Shown: positions 1-8,110, numbered from the stretch's first letter. The stretch: 39,528 nt of DNA from CAYZXU01 sp964482535 (GCA_964482535.1 CAYZXU010000008.1:1-39528), one strand, 5' to 3'. Notes: a model not told the origin generated them from the letters alone. Numbers and translations are program-made.

Positions 1-229
1 TGTGCATGATAAAGGAAAAAGATTCGTTAACAAAGAGCCCCACTGTAATAATATTTTCCGGCAGACTGCGGCAAATATTTTCAACCTCGTCAACACTTAC
101 GTTCCTGGGGCTTTTGGAATAAAAAACACAGCCTATTGCATCAGCCCCCAATTCAGCACATTTAACTGCCTCATCAACCCGTGTTAAACCGCAGATTTTT
201 ATCTGGGGGCGGTTATAGCTTTCGGTCAT
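1..229 (-). CDS. trpF: phosphoribosylanthranilate isomerase, N-terminal part (cut by window edge)
   Basis: TrpF converts N-(5'-phosphoribosyl)anthranilate to the carboxyphenylamino-deoxyribulose phosphate in tryptophan synthesis. About 76 codons are visible. The protein begins MTESYNRPQIKICGLTR, and the KICG(L/I)T motif, with the catalytic Cys, is the family hallmark. It continues with GADAIGCVF and SPRNVS, also typical. The start ATG (227-229) is preceded on the minus strand by an AGAGGA ribosome site about 10 bases upstream. It is the last visible gene of the minus-strand trp operon but is separated from trpC by 171 bases containing hairpins, whereas the other trp genes overlap or nearly touch. 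The 3' end and any trpBA genes lie outside the window. Confidence 0.93.
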   Translation of the reverse strand, partial: MTESYNRPQIKICGLTRVDEAVKCAELGADAIGCVFYSKSPRNVSVDEVENICRSLPENIITVGLFVNESFSFIMH

Positions 230-262
230 CAAATTATATTCCTCTTTGTTTTTAGTTATCTT

Positions 263-355
263 GGTGGATTCGTCGCTTACGCTCCTTAATCCACCCTACA
301 ATCCTACCAACTTTATATAAAATTTGTAGGGTGGATTAAGCGTAGCGAATCCACC
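263..355. repeat. pair of REP-like palindromes in inverted orientation
   Basis: Two hairpin units face each other. The left unit (263-295) has arms GGTGGATT and AATCCACC. The right unit (330-355) has the same arms around a loop containing GCGTAGCG. The flanking TTGTAGGG and CCCTACAA extend the similarity, so the whole block is also a large inverted repeat. The two loops are similar but not identical; the left one is longer. The layout matches extragenic palindromic repeats (REP/BIME-like), and similar GTAGGGTGGATT sequences are, from memory, common between genes in other bacteria. Here it lies inside the trp operon. Confidence 0.8.
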
Positions 356-386
356 AAAAATTTCCCAAAACCTAAAACTCAAAGCT

Positions 387-399
387 GCGGCTTTGCCGC
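387..399 (-). promoter_or_regulatory. short GC hairpin just after the trpC stop codon
   Basis: GCGGC and GCCGC pair across a three-base loop immediately downstream of the trpC stop on the minus strand. It is followed by T-rich but interrupted sequence, so it is not a clean Rho-independent terminator. It could stabilise the upstream mRNA end or weaken read-through into trpF. Confidence 0.4.
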
Positions 400-400
400 T

Positions 401-1201
401 TTAGTTTATAAGAGATTCTAAAAAAACCCTGGGGTTTGAAGCCTTAACCAGGCTTTCGCCTATTAAAAAATTTCTTATGCCAAATTTTTTATTCATCTCC
501 ATATCTTTTTTCCCTTTAATTCCGCTTGCAGCAACCGGAGTCTGGTCAGGTTTTAGAAGGGATGACAGGCGCATGGCAGTATTTATATCTGTTTCAAAGG
601 AGTTTAGATTTCTATTGTTGATACCTATAAGTCTGGCTCCGGCAGATGAGGCAGCTTCAAGCTCATCTTCAGAATTGATTTCAACAAGAGCATCAAGCTT
701 TAGCTCTCTGCACAAAGACAGATAACTTTTCAACTGTACAGGCGAAAGAATACGGACAATAAGAAGAACCGCATCTGCGCCCATTAGACAGGATTCATAA
801 ATCTGATATGAAGAAATCAGAAAATCCTTTCTAAGCACAGGAAGCAATGTTGCCTTTCTTGCAATTTTTAAATCCTGAATGCTTCCTGAAAAAAAAGTCT
901 GATCAGTTAAAACAGACAATGCCGCAGCGCCCCCTTTTTCATATGAAACCGCAAGTTTTAAAGGGTCAAGATTTGCAGCAAATACTCCCTTTGAAGGAGA
1001 AGCACGTTTGATCTCAGCAATTATATTAACTTTTTTGGGGTCATTTTTTTTAAGTCTTTCAAAAAAGGGTCTTCTGTCATCCATATTTGCTTTTAAACAA
1101 AAAGCATTATTTAAAAGCTCTGTTTCCGGCAGTTTTTTTTTTGCCTGTTTAATCTCTTCTTTTTTCTGCTCAACGATAATATTTAAAAAGTTTTTTACCA
1201 T
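401..1201 (-). CDS. trpC: indole-3-glycerol phosphate synthase
   Basis: This (beta/alpha)8 enzyme closes the indole ring in tryptophan synthesis, releasing CO2 and water. At 266 residues it has the usual length for a stand-alone TrpC. The AEIKRASPSKG motif (62-72) supplies catalytic Glu63 and Lys65. LRKDFLI holds the second catalytic Lys, GINNRNL the substrate-binding Asn, and ASGIKG and FLIGESL the phosphate-binding loops. Its ATG shares one base with the trpD stop (TAATG), implying translational coupling. Expression should follow the attenuator upstream of trpE. TrpC and TrpF are separate proteins here, unlike the fused enzyme of enterobacteria. Confidence 0.97.
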   Translation of the reverse strand: MVKNFLNIIVEQKKEEIKQAKKKLPETELLNNAFCLKANMDDRRPFFERLKKNDPKKVNIIAEIKRASPSKGVFAANLDPLKLAVSYEKGGAAALSVLTDQTFFSGSIQDLKIARKATLLPVLRKDFLISSYQIYESCLMGADAVLLIVRILSPVQLKSYLSLCRELKLDALVEINSEDELEAASSAGARLIGINNRNLNSFETDINTAMRLSSLLKPDQTPVAASGIKGKKDMEMNKKFGIRNFLIGESLVKASNPRVFLESLIN

Positions 1202-2217
1202 TACCCGTTTTCCTGTGTAAACCTTATAAGCTCTTGAAGCCTGGAAAAAGCTGCGCCGCTGTCAATGGAGTTTTCAGCGAGTTTAATTCCGTCGGACAGA
1301 TTTTTAGCTTTTCCAGCAGCAATTAGGGCAGCAGAAGCATTTATAAGCACCACGTTTCTCCTGGGGCCTTTTTCTCCTTTTAATATCTTCTTTGTGATTT
1401 CAGCATTTACTTCAGGGTCGCCACCCTTTAAATCTTCATAAAAAGCATCGGTTTCAAAAAACTGTTCAGGTGAAATATCGTATGTTTTAATATTTCCTTC
1501 ATTTAATTCTGTAATTCTCGTGGGAGCACAAACAGAAATCTCATCCAGACCGTCATGACCGTGAACCACAAATGCACGCTTTGTCCCAAGATGTTCCAGA
1601 GCTTTTGCAAACATCTCTGTAAGTTCAGCCGAATATACCCCAAGAAGCTGACAATTGGCTGCCGCAGGGTTAGTCAGGGGCCCAAGCATGTTAAAAATCG
1701 AACGTATACCCACCTCTTTTCTTGCCTTTGCAGCGTACTTCATTGCCCCGTGAAACAGGGGAGCAAACATAAAACCTATGCCGATCTCCTGCAGGGCTTC
1801 TTCAACAATTTCCGGCGCAACATCAAGCTTTACGCCAAGAGTCTCAAGAACATCAGCACTGCCGCATTTGCTTGAAACAGAACGATTACCATGTTTTGCA
1901 ACTGTAACACCGCAGCCGGCGACAACAAAAGCAGTTGTGGTTGAAATATTAAAGGTCTGTGCTCCGTCCCCTCCTGTTCCGCATGTATCAACAACAGTTG
2001 AGGCAGAGGTTTGAATACGCAGGGCTTTTCTTCTCATGGCACGCGCCGCACCTGCAAGCTCTTCAAAAGTTTCTCCCTTTGTTGCAAGAGCCCCCATAAA
2101 AGCGCCTGTCTGGGCATCGGTAATGCTGCCTGAAAAAATTTCGGTTATCATATCTGACATTTCAGATTCGCTTAAATCGTTTCCCTGTATAATTTTATTA
2201 AGGCTGTCACGGAACAT
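1201..2217 (-). CDS. trpD: anthranilate phosphoribosyltransferase
   Basis: TrpD transfers the phosphoribosyl group of PRPP to anthranilate. The 338-residue length is standard for a TrpD not fused to TrpG. Visible signatures are the PRPP/Mg-binding loop CGTGGDG (79-85), NIST (90-93), the KHGNRSVSSKCGSAD stretch (108-122) and the NMLGPLTNPA block. The gene lies 14 bases after trpG and overlaps trpC by one base. The TrpG amidotransferase is encoded separately just upstream. Confidence 0.97.
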   Translation of the reverse strand: MFRDSLNKIIQGNDLSESEMSDMITEIFSGSITDAQTGAFMGALATKGETFEELAGAARAMRRKALRIQTSASTVVDTCGTGGDGAQTFNISTTTAFVVAGCGVTVAKHGNRSVSSKCGSADVLETLGVKLDVAPEIVEEALQEIGIGFMFAPLFHGAMKYAAKARKEVGIRSIFNMLGPLTNPAAANCQLLGVYSAELTEMFAKALEHLGTKRAFVVHGHDGLDEISVCAPTRITELNEGNIKTYDISPEQFFETDAFYEDLKGGDPEVNAEITKKILKGEKGPRRNVVLINASAALIAAGKAKNLSDGIKLAENSIDSGAAFSRLQELIRFTQENG

Positions 2218-2231
2218 GACTCTTATCTCCT

Positions 2232-2807
2232 TTAATTATTGCCAATGTTATTTAAAAAATTTCTCAACAGACGCTTGCCCACCGGCGTCATTATCGACTC
2301 AGGATGAAACTGGATACCCTCTGTTTGATGCTCCCTGTGACGCAGGCCCATAATTTCTCCATCGTCTGATTCTGAACAGATCATAAGATCTTCAGGTAAA
2401 TTATCTCTGGAAACAGACAGAGAATGATAACGCATGGCCTCAAACTGCTTTTTTATTCCCTGATATAACCCTTTTTCGTCTGAAGTTATCCTGGAGGTTT
2501 TGCCATGCATAAGCTTTTTAGAGTGAACTATAACCCCTCCAAAAACTTCGGCAATAACCTGATGTCCAAGGCATACGCCTAATACGGGAATCCTGCCTGA
2601 AAAATATTTAACTGCTTCACAGGATATTCCTGCAGAGGAGGGACGCCCGGGCCCTGGAGAAATAACAAGCCCGACGGGTTTTAAAGCAGCAAGCTCTTCA
2701 ACACTCAAGGCATCATTTCTCAACACCATAACCCTGGTTCCAAGCTGCTCTATATACTGCACCAGGTTGTAGGTAAACGAATCATAGTTGTCAATCATCA
2801 ATATCAT
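2232..2807 (-). CDS. trpG: anthranilate synthase glutamine amidotransferase component
   Basis: This class I glutamine amidotransferase supplies ammonia to TrpE for anthranilate formation; the family is often shared with aminodeoxychorismate synthase (PabA). The N-terminus MILMIDNYDSFTYNL and the oxyanion loop SPGPGRP are characteristic. The triad is visible: nucleophile Cys79 in GVCLGHQ, and His168 and Glu170 in FHPES. Length is 191 residues, normal for TrpG. Its ATG overlaps the trpE stop by four bases (ATGA), which favours equimolar production with TrpE. Its place between trpE and trpD makes TrpG the main role; a second PabA role is possible. Confidence 0.96.
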   Translation of the reverse strand: MILMIDNYDSFTYNLVQYIEQLGTRVMVLRNDALSVEELAALKPVGLVISPGPGRPSSAGISCEAVKYFSGRIPVLGVCLGHQVIAEVFGGVIVHSKKLMHGKTSRITSDEKGLYQGIKKQFEAMRYHSLSVSRDNLPEDLMICSESDDGEIMGLRHREHQTEGIQFHPESIMTPVGKRLLRNFLNNIGNN

Positions 2808-4300
2808 GATGTTTCCTCCTCATGAAGATCTCTTTTTGATACAAGCTGAAGAGCTCTTTGTATTGACATCGCCTTATTTACTGTTTCCACTCTTTCCCGT
2901 TCAGGATCAGAATCTGCGACGATTCCTGCCCCTGCCCTGACCGTTAAGCGCCCGTCTTCTATACATGCAGTGCGGATGGTAATAGCCATGTCCATATTCC
3001 CGTTAAAAGAGATATATCCCACAGCGCCTCCATAAGGCCCCCTTGGTTCTTTTTCAAGCTCTGAAATAATCTCCATTGCCCTGATCTTGGGAGCGCCGGA
3101 CAGTGTTCCTGCGGGAAAAGATGCCTTGATCAAATCCCATACATCGCAATCCAATTTTAAATCACATATAATATTTGAAACAAGGTGCATAACATGGGAA
3201 TACCGTTCTACAGTCATTAAATCCGTAACCTGAACAGTGCCTGTTTCCGCAACACGCCCAAGATCGTTACGCCCAAGATCAACAAGCATAAGATGCTCCG
3301 CCCTTTCTTTTTCATCCTTGAGAAGTTCATCGGCAAGGGCTCTGTCTTCCTGCTCGGTTTTGCCTCTTGGCCGTGTTCCTGCTATGGGCCGAAGATTGGC
3401 AACGCCATTTTCAAGACGAACCATGGTTTCCGGGGATGACCCCACAAGGGCAACATCATCAAGATGCATAAAATACAGGTAGGGAGAAGGATTGATAAAA
3501 CGCTGGGCCCTGTACAAAGACCACAGGTCAGGCGGATCTTCACATACAAAGGGCTGGGAAATAACCGTCTGTATTATTTCCCCCTCCATTATGTACTCCT
3601 TTGCCTTTTTAACAGAGGCTCTATATGTCTCTTCTTTAATTTGAGATTGAATAGTATACTCTTTTTTACTGTCATCACCTAAAGGCAGCGGAAGACTCAT
3701 TTTTTCCAGCAGTAAATTAATACGCCGGTCTGCTTCCCTATAGTACTCCTCAGGCTCCCTGCTGTTTTCAAGAAATGTGATAGCCACAGCAAGGAGGGTG
3801 TTTTTAATATTGTCAAAGATAAGAATCTCGTCAGGTATCATAAACTGTGCAAGGGGTTTGGCATCGGGCCAGCAATTAGGTATGTTTTCAATAAAAGATA
3901 CCATTTCATAGGTTAAATAGCCCACCATCCCCCCCCAGAACCTGGGGAGCCCTTTAACCTCGGCCGGATTATACTTTGCCATAAAATCTTTCAAAATTTT
4001 TAGAGGATCTCCATTATGGCTGATTTTATTACTCGATCCATTTTCCCGAATTTCAACATACTCTTTATATACACGTATATCGGTTCGGGCAGATGCGCTT
4101 AAAAAGCTGTATCTTCCCCAGCGCTCACCACCTTCAACACTCTCAAAAAGAAATACAGGTCCCTTATTTTTATAAATTTTTTTAAGTAAACTTACAGGAG
4201 TTTCAGTGTCAGCCAAAATTTCAACACAAACAGGGATAACATTATGCTTAGCTGCCAATTCTACAAACCGGTTTTTGGCCGGAAACTTTTTAATAAACAT
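2804..4300 (-). CDS. trpE: anthranilate synthase component I
   Basis: TrpE turns chorismate and ammonia (from TrpG) into anthranilate, the committed step of tryptophan synthesis. In this 498-residue protein the N-terminal part carries the feedback-site region FESVEGGERWGRYSF (52-66), comparable to the LLES tryptophan-binding motif. The chorismate-binding domain shows PIAGTRPRG (305-313), DLGRND (341-346), GTLSGAPK (398-405) and GAGIVADSDPE (457-467). The ATG follows an AAGGAA ribosome site. It is the first structural gene of the operon, 54 bases after the attenuator terminator. The feedback residues make end-product inhibition likely in addition to attenuation. Confidence 0.97.
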   Translation of the reverse strand: MFIKKFPAKNRFVELAAKHNVIPVCVEILADTETPVSLLKKIYKNKGPVFLFESVEGGERWGRYSFLSASARTDIRVYKEYVEIRENGSSNKISHNGDPLKILKDFMAKYNPAEVKGLPRFWGGMVGYLTYEMVSFIENIPNCWPDAKPLAQFMIPDEILIFDNIKNTLLAVAITFLENSREPEEYYREADRRINLLLEKMSLPLPLGDDSKKEYTIQSQIKEETYRASVKKAKEYIMEGEIIQTVISQPFVCEDPPDLWSLYRAQRFINPSPYLYFMHLDDVALVGSSPETMVRLENGVANLRPIAGTRPRGKTEQEDRALADELLKDEKERAEHLMLVDLGRNDLGRVAETGTVQVTDLMTVERYSHVMHLVSNIICDLKLDCDVWDLIKASFPAGTLSGAPKIRAMEIISELEKEPRGPYGGAVGYISFNGNMDMAITIRTACIEDGRLTVRAGAGIVADSDPERERVETVNKAMSIQRALQLVSKRDLHEEETS

Positions 4301-4353
4301 AACTATTTCCTTTTTTTGTTTTTCAGGATCTGTCAGCAGATAGATTTAAAGCC

Positions 4354-4390
4354 AAAAAAAAACCGTGGGAATATATCATGCCCACGGTTT
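4354..4390 (-). terminator. trp attenuator: Rho-independent terminator
   Basis: On the minus strand a perfect 10-bp stem (AAACCGTGGG with CCCACGGTTT, 11-base loop) is followed by nine T residues, 54 bases before the trpE start. This is a textbook intrinsic terminator, placed so that it can only act by premature termination of the trp operon. Its 5' arm (4379-4387) can instead pair with 4446-4454 to form an antiterminator. Confidence 0.93.
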
Positions 4391-4454
4391 CAATTGCAAT
4401 TTTAGATATTTTATTTAAGAATGACTATTTTAAAAAAATCGGGCTCCATGGGCA
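4379..4454 (-). promoter_or_regulatory. trp antiterminator pairing (alternative to the attenuator hairpin)
   Basis: On the minus strand TGCCCATGG (4454-4446) can pair over nine base pairs, one of them G-U, with CCGTGGGCA (4387-4379). The second segment contains most of the 5' arm of the terminator, so the two structures exclude one another. The first segment lies inside the leader ORF, downstream of the tandem Trp codons. A ribosome stalled at those codons would leave it free, whereas one that reaches the stop codon would cover it. Confidence 0.85.
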
Positions 4455-4513
4455 ACTAATAGTATAAAAAACGTATAAAACCACCAGTAATAAATTTTTT
4501 TATGATTAAACAA
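4430..4513 (-). CDS. trpL: trp operon leader peptide with tandem Trp codons
   Basis: This 27-codon ORF lies between the trp promoter and the attenuator. It starts with TTG (4511-4513), preceded by a weak AGAG ribosome site, and ends in TAA at 4430-4432. Two adjacent Trp codons (4481-4486) follow the stretch KKIYY. The distance from the Trp codons to the antiterminator segment (about 26 bases) and the stop codon's position just past that segment fit ribosome-stalling attenuation. The start codon is the least certain part: no ATG is in frame, and a stop lies about 10 codons upstream. A separate AGGAGG-GTG combination at about 4551-4568 would give only a six-codon peptide. Confidence 0.78.
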   Translation of the reverse strand: MFNHKKIYYWWFYTFFILLVAHGARFF

Positions 4514-4569
4514 ATTGATAACTCTGCAAATTTTATTTTAAATTAATCTTCACTAATGAGAACCTCCTA

Positions 4570-4597
4570 TTTATGCAAATTTGCAAAGATTTGTCAA
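4570..4597 (-). promoter_or_regulatory. trp operon promoter with overlapping palindrome
   Basis: The minus strand shows a consensus -35 TTGACA (4597-4592) and a -10-like CATAAA (4575-4570) with 16 bases between. A perfect 12-bp palindrome, TGCAAATTTGCA (4574-4585), fills the spacer and touches the -10. It could be an operator, but it does not resemble the CTAG-containing TrpR site of E. coli. Transcription from here would begin near 4563, ahead of the leader ORF. Confidence 0.6.
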
Positions 4598-4618
4598 GTT
4601 TTTTTATTTTTTTCTCAC

Positions 4619-4648
4619 TTGACAAGAATAATAATTCTCCACTATAGA
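4619..4648 (+). promoter_or_regulatory. sigma-70 type promoter for cinA
   Basis: Consensus -35 TTGACA (4619-4624), an 18-base spacer and -10 TATAGA (4643-4648) precede cinA by about 70 bases. It is divergent from the trp promoter and close to it. Confidence 0.65.
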
Positions 4649-4720
4649 GTAAAACAAATTATATATAAAAACTATATAATAAAAACTATTTAGATACTGT
4701 TTAAATTAAAAAGGTGCTTT

Positions 4721-5968
4721 ATGAGGGGTGAAATACTTTCAACAGGAGAGGAGATAAGATCCGGTGAATTAATTGACAGCAATTCATCCCATATTGCAAT
4801 AAAGCTTGAAGAGGCAGGAGTATATATAACAAGACATACCTGCGTTGGAGATGAGATTAAAGAACTTGTTAAAGCCATAAAGGAGATGGCTTCACGCTCC
4901 GATATCGGAATTATTACCGGAGGTCTCGGCCCCACGGACGACGACCTTACAACAAAGGCCGCTGCCGCTGCCGCGGGTGTCAAGCTTGTTCTTGATGAAA
5001 AAGCGCTTGTTATGATTGAAAATTTTTTTAAATCCAGAAACCTTGAAATGACTGATTCTAATATTAAGCAGGCAATGCTGCCCGAAGGGGCTGACACCAT
5101 GTACAATTCCGTGGGAACAGCTCCTGGTTTTCACATAAAAACAGGTAGATGCGATATATTCTTTCTTCCGGGCGTACCCTATGAAATGCGCAGGATGCTT
5201 AAAGAGAGTGTTTTGCCTAAAATAGATGCAATAATAGAAAAAGCTCCAGGCAAAAAAACAGTATGTCTTACAAAACATATAAGCACATTTGGAATTACAG
5301 AATCAGGATTAAACGAAAAACTTTCCGGTTTTTACAAAAGATTTCCGGATATAAGGCTTGGGTTTCGCGCCAAATTTCCTCAAATAAATATAAAACTTTA
5401 TTCGCGCAAAGAAAATAAAGAAGAGCTATACAATTTAATGGAAAAAGGAATCGCATGGATTCAGAAAGAAACAGGCAATAAAATTTTTTCCCTTGACGGC
5501 AAATCCATGGAAGCTGTTGTGGGAGAAATTCTATGCAACAAAAAAGCCACACTTGCTGTGGCTGAAAGCTGTACAGGCGGTCTTATCGCCAACCTGCTTA
5601 CAGATGTGCCTGGGAGTTCTGACTATTTTCTTTTTTCAGGAGTTACATATTCAAATCAGGCCAAGATAAATATTCTTGGAGTATCTAAAGACACAATAAA
5701 CAGATACGGAGCCGTTCATGAAAAAACCGCAATAGAGATGGCGCAAGGGGCAAGGCGCGTCTCAGGAGCTGCATACGGGCTTTCAACAAGCGGAATTGCA
5801 GGCCCTGGCGGAGGAACAGAAAAAAAACCGGTGGGAACAGTTTGTATAGGTCTTGCCACTCCTGATTATGAAAAAGGGTATAGATTCAACCTTTCTTTTG
5901 GACAACGATCAAGGAATAAAAAAATCTTTGCCATGAAAGCCCTTGATCTGCTCAGGCATGAGCTATAA
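4721..5968 (+). CDS. cinA: CinA family protein, MoCF domain plus NMN amidohydrolase domain
   Basis: Proteins of this two-domain family act on pyridine-nucleotide by-products: the C-terminal PncC-type domain deamidates nicotinamide mononucleotide, and the N-terminal MoCF-like (COG1058) domain has ADP-ribose pyrophosphatase activity in characterised members. The first half opens with GEILSTGEEIRSGELIDSN and carries GGLGPTDDD (67-75). The C-terminal domain (about 265-415) carries AESCTGG (281-287), TSGIAGPGGG (356-365) and PVGTV. At 415 residues it is full length. The ATG follows AAGGTG at a sensible distance. nagZ follows 25 bases downstream and is probably cotranscribed. Confidence 0.95.
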   Translation: MRGEILSTGEEIRSGELIDSNSSHIAIKLEEAGVYITRHTCVGDEIKELVKAIKEMASRSDIGIITGGLGPTDDDLTTKAAAAAAGVKLVLDEKALVMIENFFKSRNLEMTDSNIKQAMLPEGADTMYNSVGTAPGFHIKTGRCDIFFLPGVPYEMRRMLKESVLPKIDAIIEKAPGKKTVCLTKHISTFGITESGLNEKLSGFYKRFPDIRLGFRAKFPQINIKLYSRKENKEELYNLMEKGIAWIQKETGNKIFSLDGKSMEAVVGEILCNKKATLAVAESCTGGLIANLLTDVPGSSDYFLFSGVTYSNQAKINILGVSKDTINRYGAVHEKTAIEMAQGARRVSGAAYGLSTSGIAGPGGGTEKKPVGTVCIGLATPDYEKGYRFNLSFGQRSRNKKIFAMKALDLLRHEL

Positions 5969-5993
5969 ACATTATTACAGGAGTTTTAGTAAA

Positions 5994-7004
5994 ATGAACA
6001 TTTCAACGCTTTCCAACGAACAGCTTGCAGGACAGAGGCTGATGGTGGGGTTTGACGGAACAGATTTAAATTCCGAGCTTAAACATCTCATAAAAACTAT
6101 TAAGGTTGGCGGAGTCATCCTGTTTTCAAGAAATATTTCAACTGCAACCCAGGTGGAAGATCTTTGTTCTTCTATGCAAAAATTTGCGGCATCCTGCAAT
6201 CAGCCGCCATTAATAATTGCCATTGATCAGGAAGGCGGCGAGGTGGCAAGGTTAAAAAAACCTTTTACACAATTTCCCGGCAACTCAAAGATGCGCAATG
6301 AAAACGATGCCGTGCTTTTTGCCAGGATTACTGCGGCTGAATTGAACAAAACAGGAATCAACATGAATATGGCTCCTGTGCTTGATGTAACCGAGAACGA
6401 AGCAACTGGCATAATGAAAGCAAGATCTTTTGGCAATGACCCGGCCTGGGTATCAAACCTGGGCACAAAGGTAATTGAGCACCTTCAATATGGCCATATT
6501 ATGGCTGTTGCAAAGCATTTTCCCGGAATAGGAAGCACTGTAATAGATTCTCACACTGAGATGCCGGTTGCGGTTGCTGATATGAACAGGATCAATGCAC
6601 ATGACCTCATACCTTTTAAAGATGCGGTTAAGCATGATGTAGCAGGGATCATGCTCTCTCATATTCTTTACAAAAATATAGACCCGAACTGGCCGGCAAG
6701 CCTTTCTTATATAATCTCAAAAAAACTTTTAAGGGATAAGATGAAGTATCAGGGGCTTGTTTTAACAGATGATCTTGACATGGGCGCAATAAAAAAACAT
6801 TTTGATATAAAACAGGTTATTTCGCAGATTCAGTTATCATATATTGATATAATCCTTATCTGCCAAAAAAGAGATAACATTAAAAAAGCTTTTAATATCC
6901 TGTTGAAAAGTTTTAAAGACTCTGCAAAACTTAAAAAAAAGGGGCTGGAATCTGTTGAGAGAATAATGAAAGCCAAAAATAAATATATAGGGATTACAGA
7001 TTGA
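5994..7004 (+). CDS. nagZ: beta-N-acetylhexosaminidase, glycoside hydrolase family 3
   Basis: NagZ removes terminal GlcNAc from muropeptide fragments during peptidoglycan recycling and acts in the cytoplasm; no signal peptide is visible. GH3 hallmarks are AIDQEGGEVARL (76-87), the KHFPGIGST...DSH block (174-187) holding the general acid-base His, and TDDLDMGAI (258-266) with the nucleophile Asp. I chose the ATG at 5994, which has AGGAG ten bases upstream, over an in-frame start at 5943 that lies inside cinA. The resulting 336 residues match the usual NagZ size. Its 3' end overlaps the convergent tsaD by 11 bases. Confidence 0.93.
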   Translation: MNISTLSNEQLAGQRLMVGFDGTDLNSELKHLIKTIKVGGVILFSRNISTATQVEDLCSSMQKFAASCNQPPLIIAIDQEGGEVARLKKPFTQFPGNSKMRNENDAVLFARITAAELNKTGINMNMAPVLDVTENEATGIMKARSFGNDPAWVSNLGTKVIEHLQYGHIMAVAKHFPGIGSTVIDSHTEMPVAVADMNRINAHDLIPFKDAVKHDVAGIMLSHILYKNIDPNWPASLSYIISKKLLRDKMKYQGLVLTDDLDMGAIKKHFDIKQVISQIQLSYIDIILICQKRDNIKKAFNILLKSFKDSAKLKKKGLESVERIMKAKNKYIGITD

Positions 7005-7986
7005 GGGTTCTTGAATAGACATCACAATCAAAATCAGAAGTTTCCCCTTCTTTTAAATAATGATAACCCAGCGCTGCAATCATTGCGCCGTTATCTCCGC
7101 ACAAATTTAAACCCGGCATAAATACTTTTAGATTATTTTTTTTTGCATCATATATAATTTTTTCCCGCAACCTCTTGTTTGCCGCCACTCCGCCCACAAT
7201 GGCGATCTGTCTGCAGCCTTTTTTTTGGGCAGCATTAATGAGCTTAAAGCATAAAACTTCCACAACAGCTTCCTGAAAACCCGCTGCTATATCTTCTTTT
7301 AGCCCCTCTTCATGGGTCTGAATATAACGGTTTACGGAGGTTTTAATACCGCTGAAACTGAAATCGAATTCAGACTTATTCAGATATGATCTTGGAAAAT
7401 GAATTTTTTCAGGGTCACCGGCTTCTGCAAGGCTGCCTATTATACTGCCGCCGGGGTATCCAAGCCCCATCATCTTTGCCACCTTGTCAAAAGCCTCTCC
7501 TGCTGCATCGTCTCTTGTCTGTCCCATTAGTTCAATATGTGTATGGGAACAAACATGATAGATGCCGGTATGTCCACCTGAAGCGAGAAGAGCGACAAAG
7601 GGAAAGTCAGGGTATTTTGGTTCAAGAAATACAGAGTTCAGATGGCCTTTAAGATGATTTACACCGATCCAGGGAATATTAAGGGCAAAAGCAATTGATT
7701 TTGCAAAGCAGAAACCAACGAGCAGGGAACCTATCAGACCCGGCCCCCGGGTAACGGCAATACCCTCTATGCTTTTAATATCCAGGCCGGATTGCTTAAC
7801 TGCTGCCTTTACAACAGGCGTTATAGCCTCAACATGTTTTCTTGAAGCCAGCTCAGGTACAATCCCTCCGTATGGATGATGTGTTGAAGTCTGTGAAGCG
7901 ACAACCATGGATAATACTTCCCTGCCGTCAACAACCACAGATGCCGCTGTGTCGTCGCAGGAGGTTTCAATCCCCAGTATTATCAT
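6994..7986 (-). CDS. tsaD: tRNA N6-adenosine threonylcarbamoyltransferase
   Basis: TsaD transfers the threonylcarbamoyl group to A37 of ANN-reading tRNAs, together with TsaB and TsaE, using TsaC product. The ASKHA-fold signature is clear: GIETSCDDTAASV at the N-terminus, HHPYGGIVPELASR, and metal-binding His111 and His115 in NHLKGH. GLGYPGG, FSFSGIKTS and GGVAANKRLR follow, and CGDNGAMIA near the C-terminus contributes the last metal ligand. At 330 residues it is slightly shorter than the E. coli enzyme. The start ATG lacks a strong ribosome site, but the family N-terminus fixes it. Confidence 0.96.
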   Translation of the reverse strand: MIILGIETSCDDTAASVVVDGREVLSMVVASQTSTHHPYGGIVPELASRKHVEAITPVVKAAVKQSGLDIKSIEGIAVTRGPGLIGSLLVGFCFAKSIAFALNIPWIGVNHLKGHLNSVFLEPKYPDFPFVALLASGGHTGIYHVCSHTHIELMGQTRDDAAGEAFDKVAKMMGLGYPGGSIIGSLAEAGDPEKIHFPRSYLNKSEFDFSFSGIKTSVNRYIQTHEEGLKEDIAAGFQEAVVEVLCFKLINAAQKKGCRQIAIVGGVAANKRLREKIIYDAKKNNLKVFMPGLNLCGDNGAMIAALGYHYLKEGETSDFDCDVYSRTLNL

Positions 7987-8110
7987 TCGGCACGCCCCCG
8001 GCGCCTCTTTTGCCGGCAGCTCAACTTTTGCATGGCGGAGTTTTTTTAAAACCTTTATTTATCCACAGCATAAAATTTAAAATGCTGGTGCGAAATTTTA
8101 ATAAAAATTG

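Noticed and set aside
4551..4568. AGGAGG plus GTG as the start of the trp leader peptide
   Set aside because: The frame stops after six codons without Trp, and the predicted transcription start would remove most of the AGGAGG. The TTG frame with tandem Trp codons is better.
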